This document shows, piece after piece, positions 9,301 through 18,700 of a stretch of DNA of 64,000 nucleotides. Every line of letters begins with the position of its first letter. The first letter of the stretch is position 1. The stretch is taken from contig ML014185.1 of the NCBI GenBank assembly GCA_003615045.1, forward strand, positions 22,346 through 86,345, given 5' to 3'. This DNA comes from Caulochytrium protostelioides. Taxonomy: Eukaryota; Chytridiomycota; Caulochytriomycetes; Caulochytriales; Caulochytriaceae. The notes under the pieces were generated by a model that ran no database searches, was not told the origin of the DNA, and saw only the letters and a program-made list of their open reading frames with translations. A program made the position numbers and the translations under genes.

Positions 9301-11957
9301 GGGCCAACCTGGTACGCCACGGCCTCGCGTTTCCCGCGACGAAGCCGCGCATGATGGGCGACGTCGAGTGGCTCTCCCTCGTGCGCACCGGCACGGTCCC
9401 TGCTAGCAAGCGCCCGGTGGGGATGAGCCTGATGGAGTGGCTCAGCATCTCCACGACGCACGCCGTGGCGCGCATGCGGCTGCCCAAGAGCGAGAGCCGG
9501 CGCCACCAGGAGCCGCAGATCTGGCGCGGCGTCGTGCCGTCCTTTGCCCTGCCGGGGCCCGTGCTCATGACGCCGGACGGCTACGGCGGTTACGGCGGCT
9601 ACGGCGACGGCAACGACAACCACGGCGATAACAACGGCTACTACGGCGGTGACGGTGCCAATGACCGCGGCGACCTGCCGCCGTTTGCCTACAGCGAGCA
9701 CTGCTTCCAGCCCGACGGAATGGACAACGACGAGTGGCTCATGATGGTCCGCGAGGGTCGCACCCGATGCCGCCTGCGTCCCGCCGGCATGTCCGAAGCC
9801 GAATGGGCCGATGTCGTTCGCTGCGGCAAGACGACGTGCGAGGAGCGCCCCACAGGCATCGACGCCGACGAGTGGCAGGCGCTCCTGCAGTCTGGCTACG
9901 TCGGCGCCGCCGCGATCCCCTACTGGCAGCACATCCACACTCCCATCGAGAGCCACAGCAGCAGCTCCGGCTCGCGGTCCCGCTCGGGCTCCGGCTCAAG
10001 CCGCGGCTCGCGTGCCCGCGTGGCCGTGCCCGCCGTGCCCGCCACCGCCATGGCCGTCGCGATGGTGTCGCCGACCACCGGCAACCCCTTCGCCGAGCCC
10101 ACCTACGGCGCGGCGCAGCCGCCGGACCTGAGTGACGACGCGTGGCTGCTCGCCGTGCGCCAGGGCCGGACGACCGCCGTGACGCCGCCGCGCGGCATGG
10201 CCGCGCACGAGTGGCTGCTCCTCATTGCCCAGGGCCGCGTGCGCCCCGCCGTGCAGCCGGACGGCATGTCCGACGCGGAGTGGGCGGCGCGGGTCGCCGC
10301 GGGCCAGACAGCGTGCAACCGCAAGCCGGCGCCGATGGACAACGCCACATGGCTCCGTCTCGTTCAGACGGGCCGCGTGTTCCCGTGTGAGTGCCCCGTC
10401 GGCATGGACGCCGAGACCTGGGTCGCGCTGGTGCGTGCGGGCCAGACCACGGTGATCCGGCGCCCAACCATGATGTCGGTCGACGAGTGGCGCAGCCTCG
10501 TGCAGTCGGGCAAGACGCTGGCCCAGGAGAAGCCCGAGGGCATGTCCGAGACCACGTGGCACGCGCTGCGCGGCTCGCCGACGCCTCCCGCGCCGACCGT
10601 GAACACGGCGGCACTCCATGCCGCGTGGCAGGCGCAGGACGGCTATGGCACCCCGACCGTTGCGCAGGACCTGCAGCTCACCACTGCGGAGCCCATGGCG
10701 ATGACCGCGGATGCCCGCGCCGAGGGCGTCGACGGCGTCCTGACCACGGCGATGCACGACGAGGCGGCCGATCTCGCGTACGACGGGGCCGCTGCCGCTG
10801 CCGCCGGCGGGGGCTCCTCCACGGAGTCGATCCATGTGACCAAAACGGTCGTGACCAAGACGGTCGTCACAGCCACCACGACGAACATCACCGACACCAC
10901 CAACGGCGGCGACGGCTCGACAGCGACGGATATTCCGGACCTGTCGGCGTACCACCCGCCGGCGCCGACGTCCCACGTGGTCGTGTACGCGTACCACGCG
11001 CGCATGCCCGACGAACTCAGTATGGCGCCGGGCGACCTCGTGGGTATCGAGGTCGAGTTCTCGGACGGCTGGGCCCGCGGCCAGAACATCACGAACGGGC
11101 GGCAGCGCGGGTTCTTCCCGCTCAACATCCTGCGCCCGGTCCGCAGCGGCCCGTCGCAGATGATTGCGCCGACGGGCGACAAGTCGAACCAGTGGCGCGG
11201 GAGCACCGTGAGCAGCAGCGTCGGCGGGCCGCCGTCGGCCGAACCTCTGGGCGTCCGTCCCGCCATGCCGCGCCGCGCCGACAGTCTCGGCCAGCGCCGA
11301 TCTACGAGTCCCCGCGGCAGCAACCGCAGCAGCCGCAGCAGCCGCGAGGGCCGCCGCGCCGCGTCTGAGAACGACGCGGCGACGGCGGAAACGACGGCCA
11401 ACGACGCCGCGCGTGAGACGACCCAGGGCGGCGGCAGTGGCGCTGTCGGGCCGACCGTGAGCAGCAGCGCGGCAACGACGCTGACGCGGCGCACGACCAA
11501 CACGCTTCGCGTGACCGAGGCTTACACGGCGGCCGGCACGACGGCGACCTCGGAGGCCGCCGACGTGCTGAAGGAAGTCGCCAGCGCCAGCAGCCCGGCG
11601 GACATCAATGTGATCACGATCGGCGGCGACGCCATTGAGCCCGGGTATGGGCGCATGGTGTTTACGTCGGAGGACGAGGCGACCGGGCAGCTCATCGAAA
11701 ACGAGGTCGAGGTGCGCGTCGTGCACGCAGTCGCGTATGACGCGGCCAAGAACCAGCTGCTGCGCATGGAGGACTGGGCCGCCGAGCCCGAGGAGACGCG
11801 CTACGACGTGCGCCAGCTCACCACGGTGCTGTTCTACTCGGACGGCCGTGTCGTGGACATCCGGGAGAACGAGACCGTCCTCGATACCATGCAGCAGATC
11901 GGCCGCGACGAGGCCCTCCAGCTCGTCAAGGCCGCGTATGTCCGCGCTGAGGTTTAA
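6339..11957 (+). CDS. Single-span surface protein: Cys-module ectodomain, Trp-repeat array and SH3 domain
   Basis: This 1872-residue protein has no family I can name. In order: a signal peptide (hydrophobic core LAVLAALLLAMPLVAA); a Gly/Asn/Gln-rich stretch with eight GxQN units; eight modules of the form CxPGSxxC...GCTPGxxGCTPG (6972-7722); one transmembrane helix at about 7785-7854 followed by a basic stop-transfer RRRRKR; then a cytoplasmic part with about 21 copies of a 23-residue repeat, consensus rPxGMSDxEWxxLVRxGrT (8214-10578); an SH3 domain at about 10970-11150 (VVYAYHARMPDELSMAPGDL ... DGWARGQN ... GFFPLNIL); and a Ser/Arg-rich tail ending in a conserved-looking 110-residue block. 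ATG 6339 is preferred to the ORF's first ATG at 6267 because it places the signal peptide near the N-terminus. Topology suggests a wall or surface sensor that recruits proline-rich partners, by analogy with fungal membrane SH3 proteins such as Sho1; that role is inference. Confidence 0.8.
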   Translation: MRPTPRPRHSGHGGPGDRGAARGWLAVLAALLLAMPLVAAVPMNESASPDSSYTEQRWDMPVQPQPTQGGGWNGGGGSSGGGNRGGWGGGSSGGGSSGGWSGNQNGNQNGNQNGGQNGGQNGGQNGGQNGNQSGGTSGNQPGNGLNIGESNGPNAGPNVGQTGSGTIPAPNGVSTTTPSATGNNINNPDARIAPGMTQDIGPVSIPNPLSWCAPGSIGCLGGSPAGCTPGTFGCSPGTIVPFRGACVPGSAGCIGGSPNGCTPGPAGCRAGISDIGRPCAPGSSNCWAGGPTGCTPGAAGCTPGMVVGTGGTCAAGSPFCQPAGSQGSQTVGGPCVPGTHACLGGSPIGCTLGEARCTPGVIAGGPCVPGSTGCSGGAPRGCQLTSASCTPGVYDGRGMDCIPGSTGCVGGAPEGCTPGSRGCTAGVVGGGQSCSPGSTRCVGGAPDGCTPGTAGCTPGTIWTPGNGDDPASRSGRSSGLPRWAIALIVILGILLLLLCLLCACLAYRRRRKRQELASLNKNSVFVAEAAGGRHSVDSQTPMMAFGEPIAHAEGVHDSDAYAAHASHSQAGHHGHLSTGQAAAAGALGGAALGLGAAALASHHYHSNDQAAYATTAAVADAQAVRPPTVTESEWHEILAAGKHQPYGTDGVYGPVVYGTHRPEGMSPTDWATAVANGKTLATEKPDGVSTDTWKWLVAAGATGLAGYALGHMAGRQNTLTSPTADRPSPDASYPNAAGASGYDAPYDVHAASTVPPDLLHNGMVPAELSHAEMHDVVAVGLHQPFGPHGALGPVSFGPDRPIGMSDDAWFAAIAEGRTLVSERPSAMPHDVWWKALVGGAIVGGLVMQHHRQRPATSTMMAGAGDHEGAAAAASAVDGKPTQKPSNVSHAAWLAMVRDGRTHATVCPEGMAHDEWDALVTAGLTGIVVAGGAAALAHAHDSGAVAGMGGGLVSRPTLHPAHATTLERPQDGELQPPQLQPPEMDDAVWANLVRHGLAFPATKPRMMGDVEWLSLVRTGTVPASKRPVGMSLMEWLSISTTHAVARMRLPKSESRRHQEPQIWRGVVPSFALPGPVLMTPDGYGGYGGYGDGNDNHGDNNGYYGGDGANDRGDLPPFAYSEHCFQPDGMDNDEWLMMVREGRTRCRLRPAGMSEAEWADVVRCGKTTCEERPTGIDADEWQALLQSGYVGAAAIPYWQHIHTPIESHSSSSGSRSRSGSGSSRGSRARVAVPAVPATAMAVAMVSPTTGNPFAEPTYGAAQPPDLSDDAWLLAVRQGRTTAVTPPRGMAAHEWLLLIAQGRVRPAVQPDGMSDAEWAARVAAGQTACNRKPAPMDNATWLRLVQTGRVFPCECPVGMDAETWVALVRAGQTTVIRRPTMMSVDEWRSLVQSGKTLAQEKPEGMSETTWHALRGSPTPPAPTVNTAALHAAWQAQDGYGTPTVAQDLQLTTAEPMAMTADARAEGVDGVLTTAMHDEAADLAYDGAAAAAAGGGSSTESIHVTKTVVTKTVVTATTTNITDTTNGGDGSTATDIPDLSAYHPPAPTSHVVVYAYHARMPDELSMAPGDLVGIEVEFSDGWARGQNITNGRQRGFFPLNILRPVRSGPSQMIAPTGDKSNQWRGSTVSSSVGGPPSAEPLGVRPAMPRRADSLGQRRSTSPRGSNRSSRSSREGRRAASENDAATAETTANDAARETTQGGGSGAVGPTVSSSAATTLTRRTTNTLRVTEAYTAAGTTATSEAADVLKEVASASSPADINVITIGGDAIEPGYGRMVFTSEDEATGQLIENEVEVRVVHAVAYDAAKNQLLRMEDWAAEPEETRYDVRQLTTVLFYSDGRVVDIRENETVLDTMQQIGRDEALQLVKAAYVRAEV
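6642..6737 (+). repeat. 12-bp coding minisatellite encoding (G-N/G-Q-N)8
   Basis: Eight consecutive 12-base units (ggc, aac/aat/ggc, cag, aac) encode GNQN or GGQN in the TM-SH3 protein; the last unit is degenerate (GNQS). The units are nearly identical at DNA level, so copy number is probably variable. Confidence 0.85.
6972..7722 (+). repeat. Eight tandem four-cysteine modules in the ectodomain
   Basis: Each module has the pattern C-x-P-G-S/T-x-x-C, then GGxPxGC, then TPGxxGC and TPG. Module 4 is degenerate (CAAGSPFC). The DNA copies have diverged, so this is an old protein repeat rather than recent slippage. The ectodomain is predicted to be outside the cell because it lies between the signal peptide and the transmembrane helix. 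Confidence 0.8.
8214..10578 (+). repeat. About 21 copies of a 23-residue Trp-centred repeat
   Basis: Repeats start with R/K/Q-P-x-G-M, then S/D-x-x-x-W, then two to three hydrophobics, then x-x-G-R/K-T. The best preserved run is 10110-10578 (seven consecutive copies). Copies 1-8 are interrupted by Gly/Ala-rich hydrophobic segments. Nucleotide identity between copies is low, so the array is maintained at protein level. Confidence 0.8.
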
Positions 11958-12723
11958 GCCCGAGCCCCACACGGGCTGCGCCCACGACGCCAGCGAACGC
12001 CTAGAAGCGGTCTGCTCGGAGCTGACCGCGGGCCATTCTCTCCAAAACCATTGTAGTCGCATTACAACAATCATACGCCCTAAAAGGTCGCTGCCGTCGA
12101 CCCCACGTCGTCAGGACAGGAAGTCGACGACATGATGACTAAGCCTCATCGACGTGGTTCTAGTATCTGACAATGGAGGGTGGCGCAGCTGCGTTTCTTT
12201 CGTGCCGATGGCGCGGCGCTCGGCGGCCTGGGGGGTCGGGGGCAGCCGAGCGCCACCGCCCCGGTGTGTGCGCTGCGGCGCGTGTCGCGACGCGCAGGCA
12301 AACCGGCCGCACGCTCGAGCCGCCATCGTCTCCGGCCGCGGCGAGACTGAGTCCATGATCAGATCGATCGATCGTCCTGGTCTTGGTCTTCATACGTTGG
12401 ATCCGCCGCGTGTCACGGATCCGGAACCACGGCACCGCCACGGTCCGCGCATGCGACGCGTCTGCGGCGCCGCCTCCTCAGACGCCGATCGCCACCGCGT
12501 CGACGCCTGAGCTCTCCCTGCGTCTCTGCGCTCTTCCGTGACACGCGCGGCGCGACGGGCGTACCGTGTTCTCCTCCGCGCAGTGAGGGCCGCGCCGGTG
12601 TCTGTGACGCCCGCCTCGGCTCTGACCGGACGATCGCGCGTCTGCCGCCGTCCCGTCCCGTCCTGTCCCGTCCCGTCCCAGGCCGCGATCCCCTTCCGCC
12701 GCCGCCGCCGCCTGACGCGAGGT
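11958..12723. other. Intergenic region upstream of SEC7
   Basis: The spacer between two co-directional genes holds no supportable gene. It contains a GATCGATCGATC palindrome at 12362-12373, about 350 bases before the SEC7 start, and a C/T-rich stretch (about 12640-12690) with repeated cgtcccgtcc-like units just ahead of the start. Confidence 0.5.
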
Positions 12724-15700
12724 ATGGCGCTGGCGTCGGCCGCCGCCGCCGCTGTCGGCGGCATGGCCATGATCGAGGCCACCGTCATCAAACTCCGCGA
12801 CACGGCGCAGTCGCTCCGCGTCGCCGCCGTCGTCGAAGCGTGCGAGACCAGTCTCGGCCAGATCAAGCTGCACGCGCCGCCGCCGCCCACGCCGCCGCCG
12901 CCGCCCACGCCGCAGCCGCCGGCCGGCGGGCCCCCGAAGCCGGCGGCCGCCGCCCCGACCCCGCGTGGCGATGGCGGCCCCGCCGCGACCGACGCGTCGC
13001 GAGCAGACCACGGGCCCATGACGCCGTCATCGCCGGCCTCGCCGTCTGCGGATGCGGACGCCGCCGCCGCTGCTGCTGCCCTCCCAACAGCCGCCGTGCC
13101 GTCCGCGCCGTCGGTGGCGCCGCGCATGTCAGCCGACCCATACTGGCGGCCGTTTCAGCTCGCCATGGCGCCCGAGGGCCCGATGCGGCTGCGCGAGACG
13201 GCGCTGGACGGCATCCAGCGGCTGATCGCGCACGACCTGCTGCACGGCGCGCTGCCGTGGAAGGACCCCGCGGGGTCGCTGCCGTCGCCGTCCTCGTCGG
13301 CGGCTGGCGCGCCGGCGCGGTCGCCGGGGGGCGCGTCGTCCCTGCTGGACGACCGCATCGCGTCGGTGCCCGGCACCGCGGGCGACGACGCCGTCGCGGT
13401 TTTGGCCACGCTGCCGCCGCGGCCGCCGCTGCTGATCGACGCTATTGTCGAGGCGATCTGCGGCTGCGCCTCGCTCGGCGCGGTCGACGAAACGCTGCAG
13501 CTGCAGGTGCTCAAGACGCTGCTGACGTGCGTGACTGCGACGCATACCGAGCTGCACGGCCTCACCTTGCTCAAAGTCATCCAGACCTGCATCAATCTGC
13601 ATCTCTACTCCAAGAACGACATCCACCAGATGACCGCCAAGGCGAGCCTAACCCAGATCGTCAATCTCACCTTTTCGCGGCTCGAACGCTATGCGCACAT
13701 GCTTCAGCTGGCGAGACCTCACGGGCCCAACGGGGCCCAGGATCCCGTCGTTGCGGAAGCGCTGCAGACGGCCATGGGCGCCCTGCATCCGGCCTTTGCC
13801 GCCGCGGCCGCTGCTACGGCGGCGCCAAGCCCACCGGCCCGTGCGACGGATGCCGTGCCGGCGCCCTCCTTGACGTCGCGCGCTTCAGCAGCGTCGCCGT
13901 TGCTGACGTCCGCCACGTCACCGACGGGCGCCGGCGCCGCAGCAGCACCCACGACGGCGACGGCGACGGCGACGGCGACGATCGCCGAAGCCGTGCCCGC
14001 GGACGCCGCCTCACCGGCTTCGGCCTCGGCCTCAGCGTCTTCCTCCACGATTCCCGCTTTTAAAGCGCACGATGCGGGTGCGGACGCCGCGTCCGACAGC
14101 GAGATCCGCGCGGTCTCTGAGACGGCGTCCGTGGCCTCGGCGGCGTCGCCGTCCGGGCCGCCCCTGGTGGGCGAAAGCACGCTCGCGGTGTCGACGTCGG
14201 GCTCCACGGGCGCCTCGACGGCGCCGGTGGCCAAGACGACGCTGCCACCCTTGCCGCCCGCCGCGACCGACTCGCCCGTCGACCCTGAGCCAGGCCGTGT
14301 GGCCGCGGCGCAGGACACGTCGGGCCGCAACCCGTACCACCCGTCGCTGGCCTACTACAACCACCTGCTGCGCCGCGACGCGTTCCTGGTGCTGCGGCAT
14401 CTGTGCCGCCTGTCGCTGTCGCTGAACACGGGCGGCACGGCAGGCGACGCAGACGCGACGGGCGGCGGCGCGCCCAGCAAGACGCAGGCGGCCGCGTCGG
14501 CCTCGGCCTCGGCCTCGGCCGCCGCGGCCGCCGCGGCTGAGACCGATGACGAGACGTCGGCGCCTGCGCAGAAGGCGAAGCGGCTGGCGCTCGAGCTGAT
14601 TCTATCGGTTCTCAACAACGCCGGCCCCGTGCTGCAGACCGACCCGCTCTTCTCGACGATCGTCAAGCAGATCCTATGTCCGAGTATTGCGCGCAACGGC
14701 TTCGCCTCCAAGCCGACGACGTTCGAGTATGCGTTCTCGATTTTCCTGCTGCTCGTGCGCTTCTACCGCGACCGCATCAAGCATGAGATCGAAGTCATTC
14801 TCAACAGCGTCTTTCTCCACCTGCTCGAGATGGAAAGCGCCAGTTTCCAGCAGAAGTCGATGGTGCTCACCGGTCTGCTCAAGATCTGTGAGAACCCGCA
14901 GACCCTGGTGGATCTCTATCTGAACTATGACTGCGACCTCGTGATGGTGTCGCTCTTTGAGCGGATCGTGCACGCTTGCGCGCGCCTGGCCCAGCGCCGC
15001 GATACTGGCCCGGTCGCGCCGCTCGGGTGGATGGGGTACGCCGCGAGTGCCACGGGCCTCGACGGCAACCGCCAGCGCCACCAGCGCCACCAGGAGCGCC
15101 AGCTCCAGCTGAAGGTGCTGTGCTGCCTGGTTGCGATCGTGAACTCGCTCGTCGAGTGGAGCCACGACCTCGTGCCGACGCTGCCCATCCTGCCGTCCGA
15201 CCTGCAGCTGATGCGTCAGGAGAACGAGCGCCGCGCGAGCCGCCGGTCCTTCGACCTGACCGGGAGCCCGCCCGTCCGCGACGGGATGGGCGCGATGCAC
15301 GACGCCGCCGGCGACGCCGCCGGCGCCACGGGCGGCGCGACGCGCCAGGCCGCCGCCTCCCGCGCGCTCATGACGGCCAAGAGCTTCCTCGATGCGCTCA
15401 GCAGCACGGCGCAGATCCAGCCGGTCGTGCTCGCCAAGAATCCGCTCGGCCGGATCCATATGATGGACGCGCACGGCCTCGGCTACGGCGGCGGCAGCCG
15501 CCGGTACGGCGGCGGCACCGGCGGCTTTGCCGGGGCGGCGGACGGCGCGGCGGACGGCGCGGCGAGCGGCGGGGCCGCGGGCTCCGGCGGGGTGGGCGGG
15601 TCCCACGCGCAGATCCCGACCGACGAGGCCATTACGACAGACCAGTTGCACGATATGGCGTCGCGCAAGCAGCAGCTGCATGCCGCGATCCGTCTGTTCA

Positions 15701-18700
15701 ACATGAAGCCCAACAAGGGCATGGCCATGTTCATCGCGCACCGCTTTATCGACCGCCCCGACGACCCGCGGCAGATCGCGGCGTTCCTCAAGACCCAGCC
15801 CGGCCTCAGCAAGCGCGCAATTGGCGAGTACCTGGGCGAGGGCAACAAGGAAAACATCGCGGTGATGCACGCGTTTGTGGACGGGTTCGACTTTGCCCAC
15901 ACGGGCTTTGTGCATGCACTGCGCATCTTTCTGCAGGCCTTCCGCTTGCCGGGCGAAGCGCAAAAGATCGACCGGATTATGGAAAAGTTCGCGGACAAGT
16001 ACTGCGAGAACAACACCGAGACGTTCGCGAAGGCCGATGCCGCGTATACGCTCGCGTTCTCGATTATCATGCTAAACACAGACCAGCACTCGCCGTCGAT
16101 CCGTAACCGCATGGACAAGGAAGCCTTTCTGCGGAACAACCGCGGGATCAACGACAACAACGATTTCTCGCCCGAGTTCCTGGGCGGCATCTTTGACGAG
16201 ATCCATGACCACGAGATCGTGATGGAGGAAGAGCACGAAGCCGCGGCGGCGGCCACGTCGGTGTCCACGTCCAACCCGATGGACACCATCTCCAGTCTCA
16301 CACAGCTCGCCATGGGATGGGGCGCCGGCGACCTAAACGACCAGCTGCGCCTGCAGGTCTACCAGCGCGAGATGCAGCAGGTCCAGCGCAAGACCCAGCT
16401 ACTCATGACGGCCTCTAACGGCGGCGTCGGCGGCGCCCACGGGAGCCTGCCTGCCGGCGCGAGCGCTCGTGGCGGGATCGACACAGCTGGCACCGGCGCC
16501 ACGAGTGGTGGGCGCGACGGGTCTCCCGGCGGTCTTGGCGGACCCCGCGCCATGACGGAGTACCGCTCAGCGCGGAACCCGGAGCTCGCGCGGCCCATGT
16601 TCGGCGTCGCGTCGTGGCCGCTGATGGCGACGCTGTCGCTGCTATTCGAGAGCCAGACGAGCGAGGACGTCTCGGAACTTAGCGGCGCGGTGAACACGCC
16701 GTCGGCCGCGACGGCGGCGGCCGAGGCGGACGGGAGCCCGACGTCGCCGTCCGGGATGGATTCGCGGACGGCGTCGGCGAACAGCTTGCCGGATGACGGG
16801 CGCCCCGCGGCGGCGCGGGAGCTCAAGATCACAGATCTGTGCCTGCAAGGTCTCGCGGACTCGATCCGCATCGCGAGCGTGTTCCGCATGGAGACGCAGC
16901 GCGACGCCTTCGTGTCAGCGCTGGCCAAGCTCACGGGCCTCTCGTCGCATATGCAGGAGCTCAAGCCGAAGCACGTGAAGGCCATCAAGACGCTCGTGGC
17001 GCTTGCGAACCTGCTTGGCGAGTACCTCGAGAGCAGTTGGGTCCAGATCCTCCAGGTCGTCAGCCAGATGGAGCGCCTCCAACTCATCGCAACTTCCGGC
17101 CAGCGCATGAGCCTCGACGTCCGCGGCGGGTCCCCCATGAAGGGCACGCGCAGCCATCACGAAGCCGCCGTCCGCCTCAACCAGCTGCCGCTGGTCCAGA
17201 AGCTCGTCGAGGATCTCGCGAGCCAGACCACGCTGATCGCGGTCGACCGCATCTTCAGCAACACGATGAACCTCTCGGCGCCCGCCATCATCCACTTCTT
17301 CCGCGCGCTGTGCCAGGTCTCGCTTGAAGAAGTCAACATGCCGGGCATCCATCTCACCCCCGTCGGGCATACGGGCACCCATGCCGGCGGCCTGCTCAGT
17401 CTCAACGGCTCCCCGGTCTTGCCGGGTGTCGCGGCGCCCGCCCTCCGCATGAGCACCACGAGTCTTGGCTCGCCGGCGCTCCCGGGCGTCGGCGGCAACA
17501 GTGGTGTTGGAGCGAGCACTTCGATGTCGGCCGCGCAAAACGCTGTGGCGGGCGGCAACGCCGGATCGTCGTCGGTCGTTCCTTCGGCCCCGGCGGCTGC
17601 GGCCGCCGCGGCCGCGGTCGCGGCAGCAGCAAATGCGACCGCGCCGTCGATCGCGAGCGCGAACGGCATCGGCAGCGCGAGTCCTCCGCGGATGTACCTG
17701 ATGCAGAAAATCGTCGAGATCGCGACGTACAACCTGAACCGCATCCGGTTCGAGTGGACCCAGATCTGGCGCGTGCTGCAGCCCTACTTCTACGTTGTGG
17801 CGTGCCACCCGAGCCCGATGGTCGCGACGTTCACGGTGGACGCGCTGCGGCAGCTCAGTATGAAGCTGCTCGACCGCGACGAGCTCTCGCACTTCTCGGG
17901 CCAGGCCGAGTTCCTCAAGGTGTTTGAAGGTATTATCGCTATCTGCCACGATAGCAGCGTTGGCGGCGGCACGGCCGGCTTCCCGAACCCGCAGTCGTCG
18001 CCCAAGATGGTCGCCCGCGGGATGCATGCGAAGCCGTATCTGTCGCCGCAAGACATCGAGCTGAAGGAACTCGTGCTGCGGTCGGTGGCGCAACTCGTGA
18101 AGGCGCGGAGCAGGAGCATCCGCTCGGGCTGGAAAAGCATCTTTGCCGTGCTGCACCGCGCGGCCTTCCTCGCCTCGACCGAGGCCTCTGTGCTCATAAC
18201 GCAGTCCTTCGAGATCCTGCACATGATCTTCCACCAGTACTTCGACACGCTGCTCGCGGCGGGCGCCTTTGTCGACTACGTGAGCACCCTGGCGGAGTTC
18301 GCGCTGCTCGAGACGCCCGTCCGGGTGGCGCCGCATGCGAACGCCGGCGGCGCGGGCGGCATGGCCGAGATGGCCGGCGGCGAGCTGCAGGCACCGAGTG
18401 CGCTGGCCCTCGATCTGATCCAGCAGTGTGCAACGCGCATTGCGCAGCAGACCCGCGCGCTGCCCATGCGTTCCCACGGACAGAACGGCAATCCTGACCA
18501 TCACCACGCAGCTTCCGCGGCCACGGCAACGGCGACGACGGACCACGCCGCCGCGGCGCTCGCGGACTCGGGGAACAGCGCCGCGGCGCTTGCGGCGCAG
18601 CCGTTTTACATGCTGCCCAACGGCCTCATCAGCGAAGACTACTTTTACTTCCGGTGGTTCCCGCTGCTGTCGGCGATGTCGCGCATCGTGATTGACGGCC

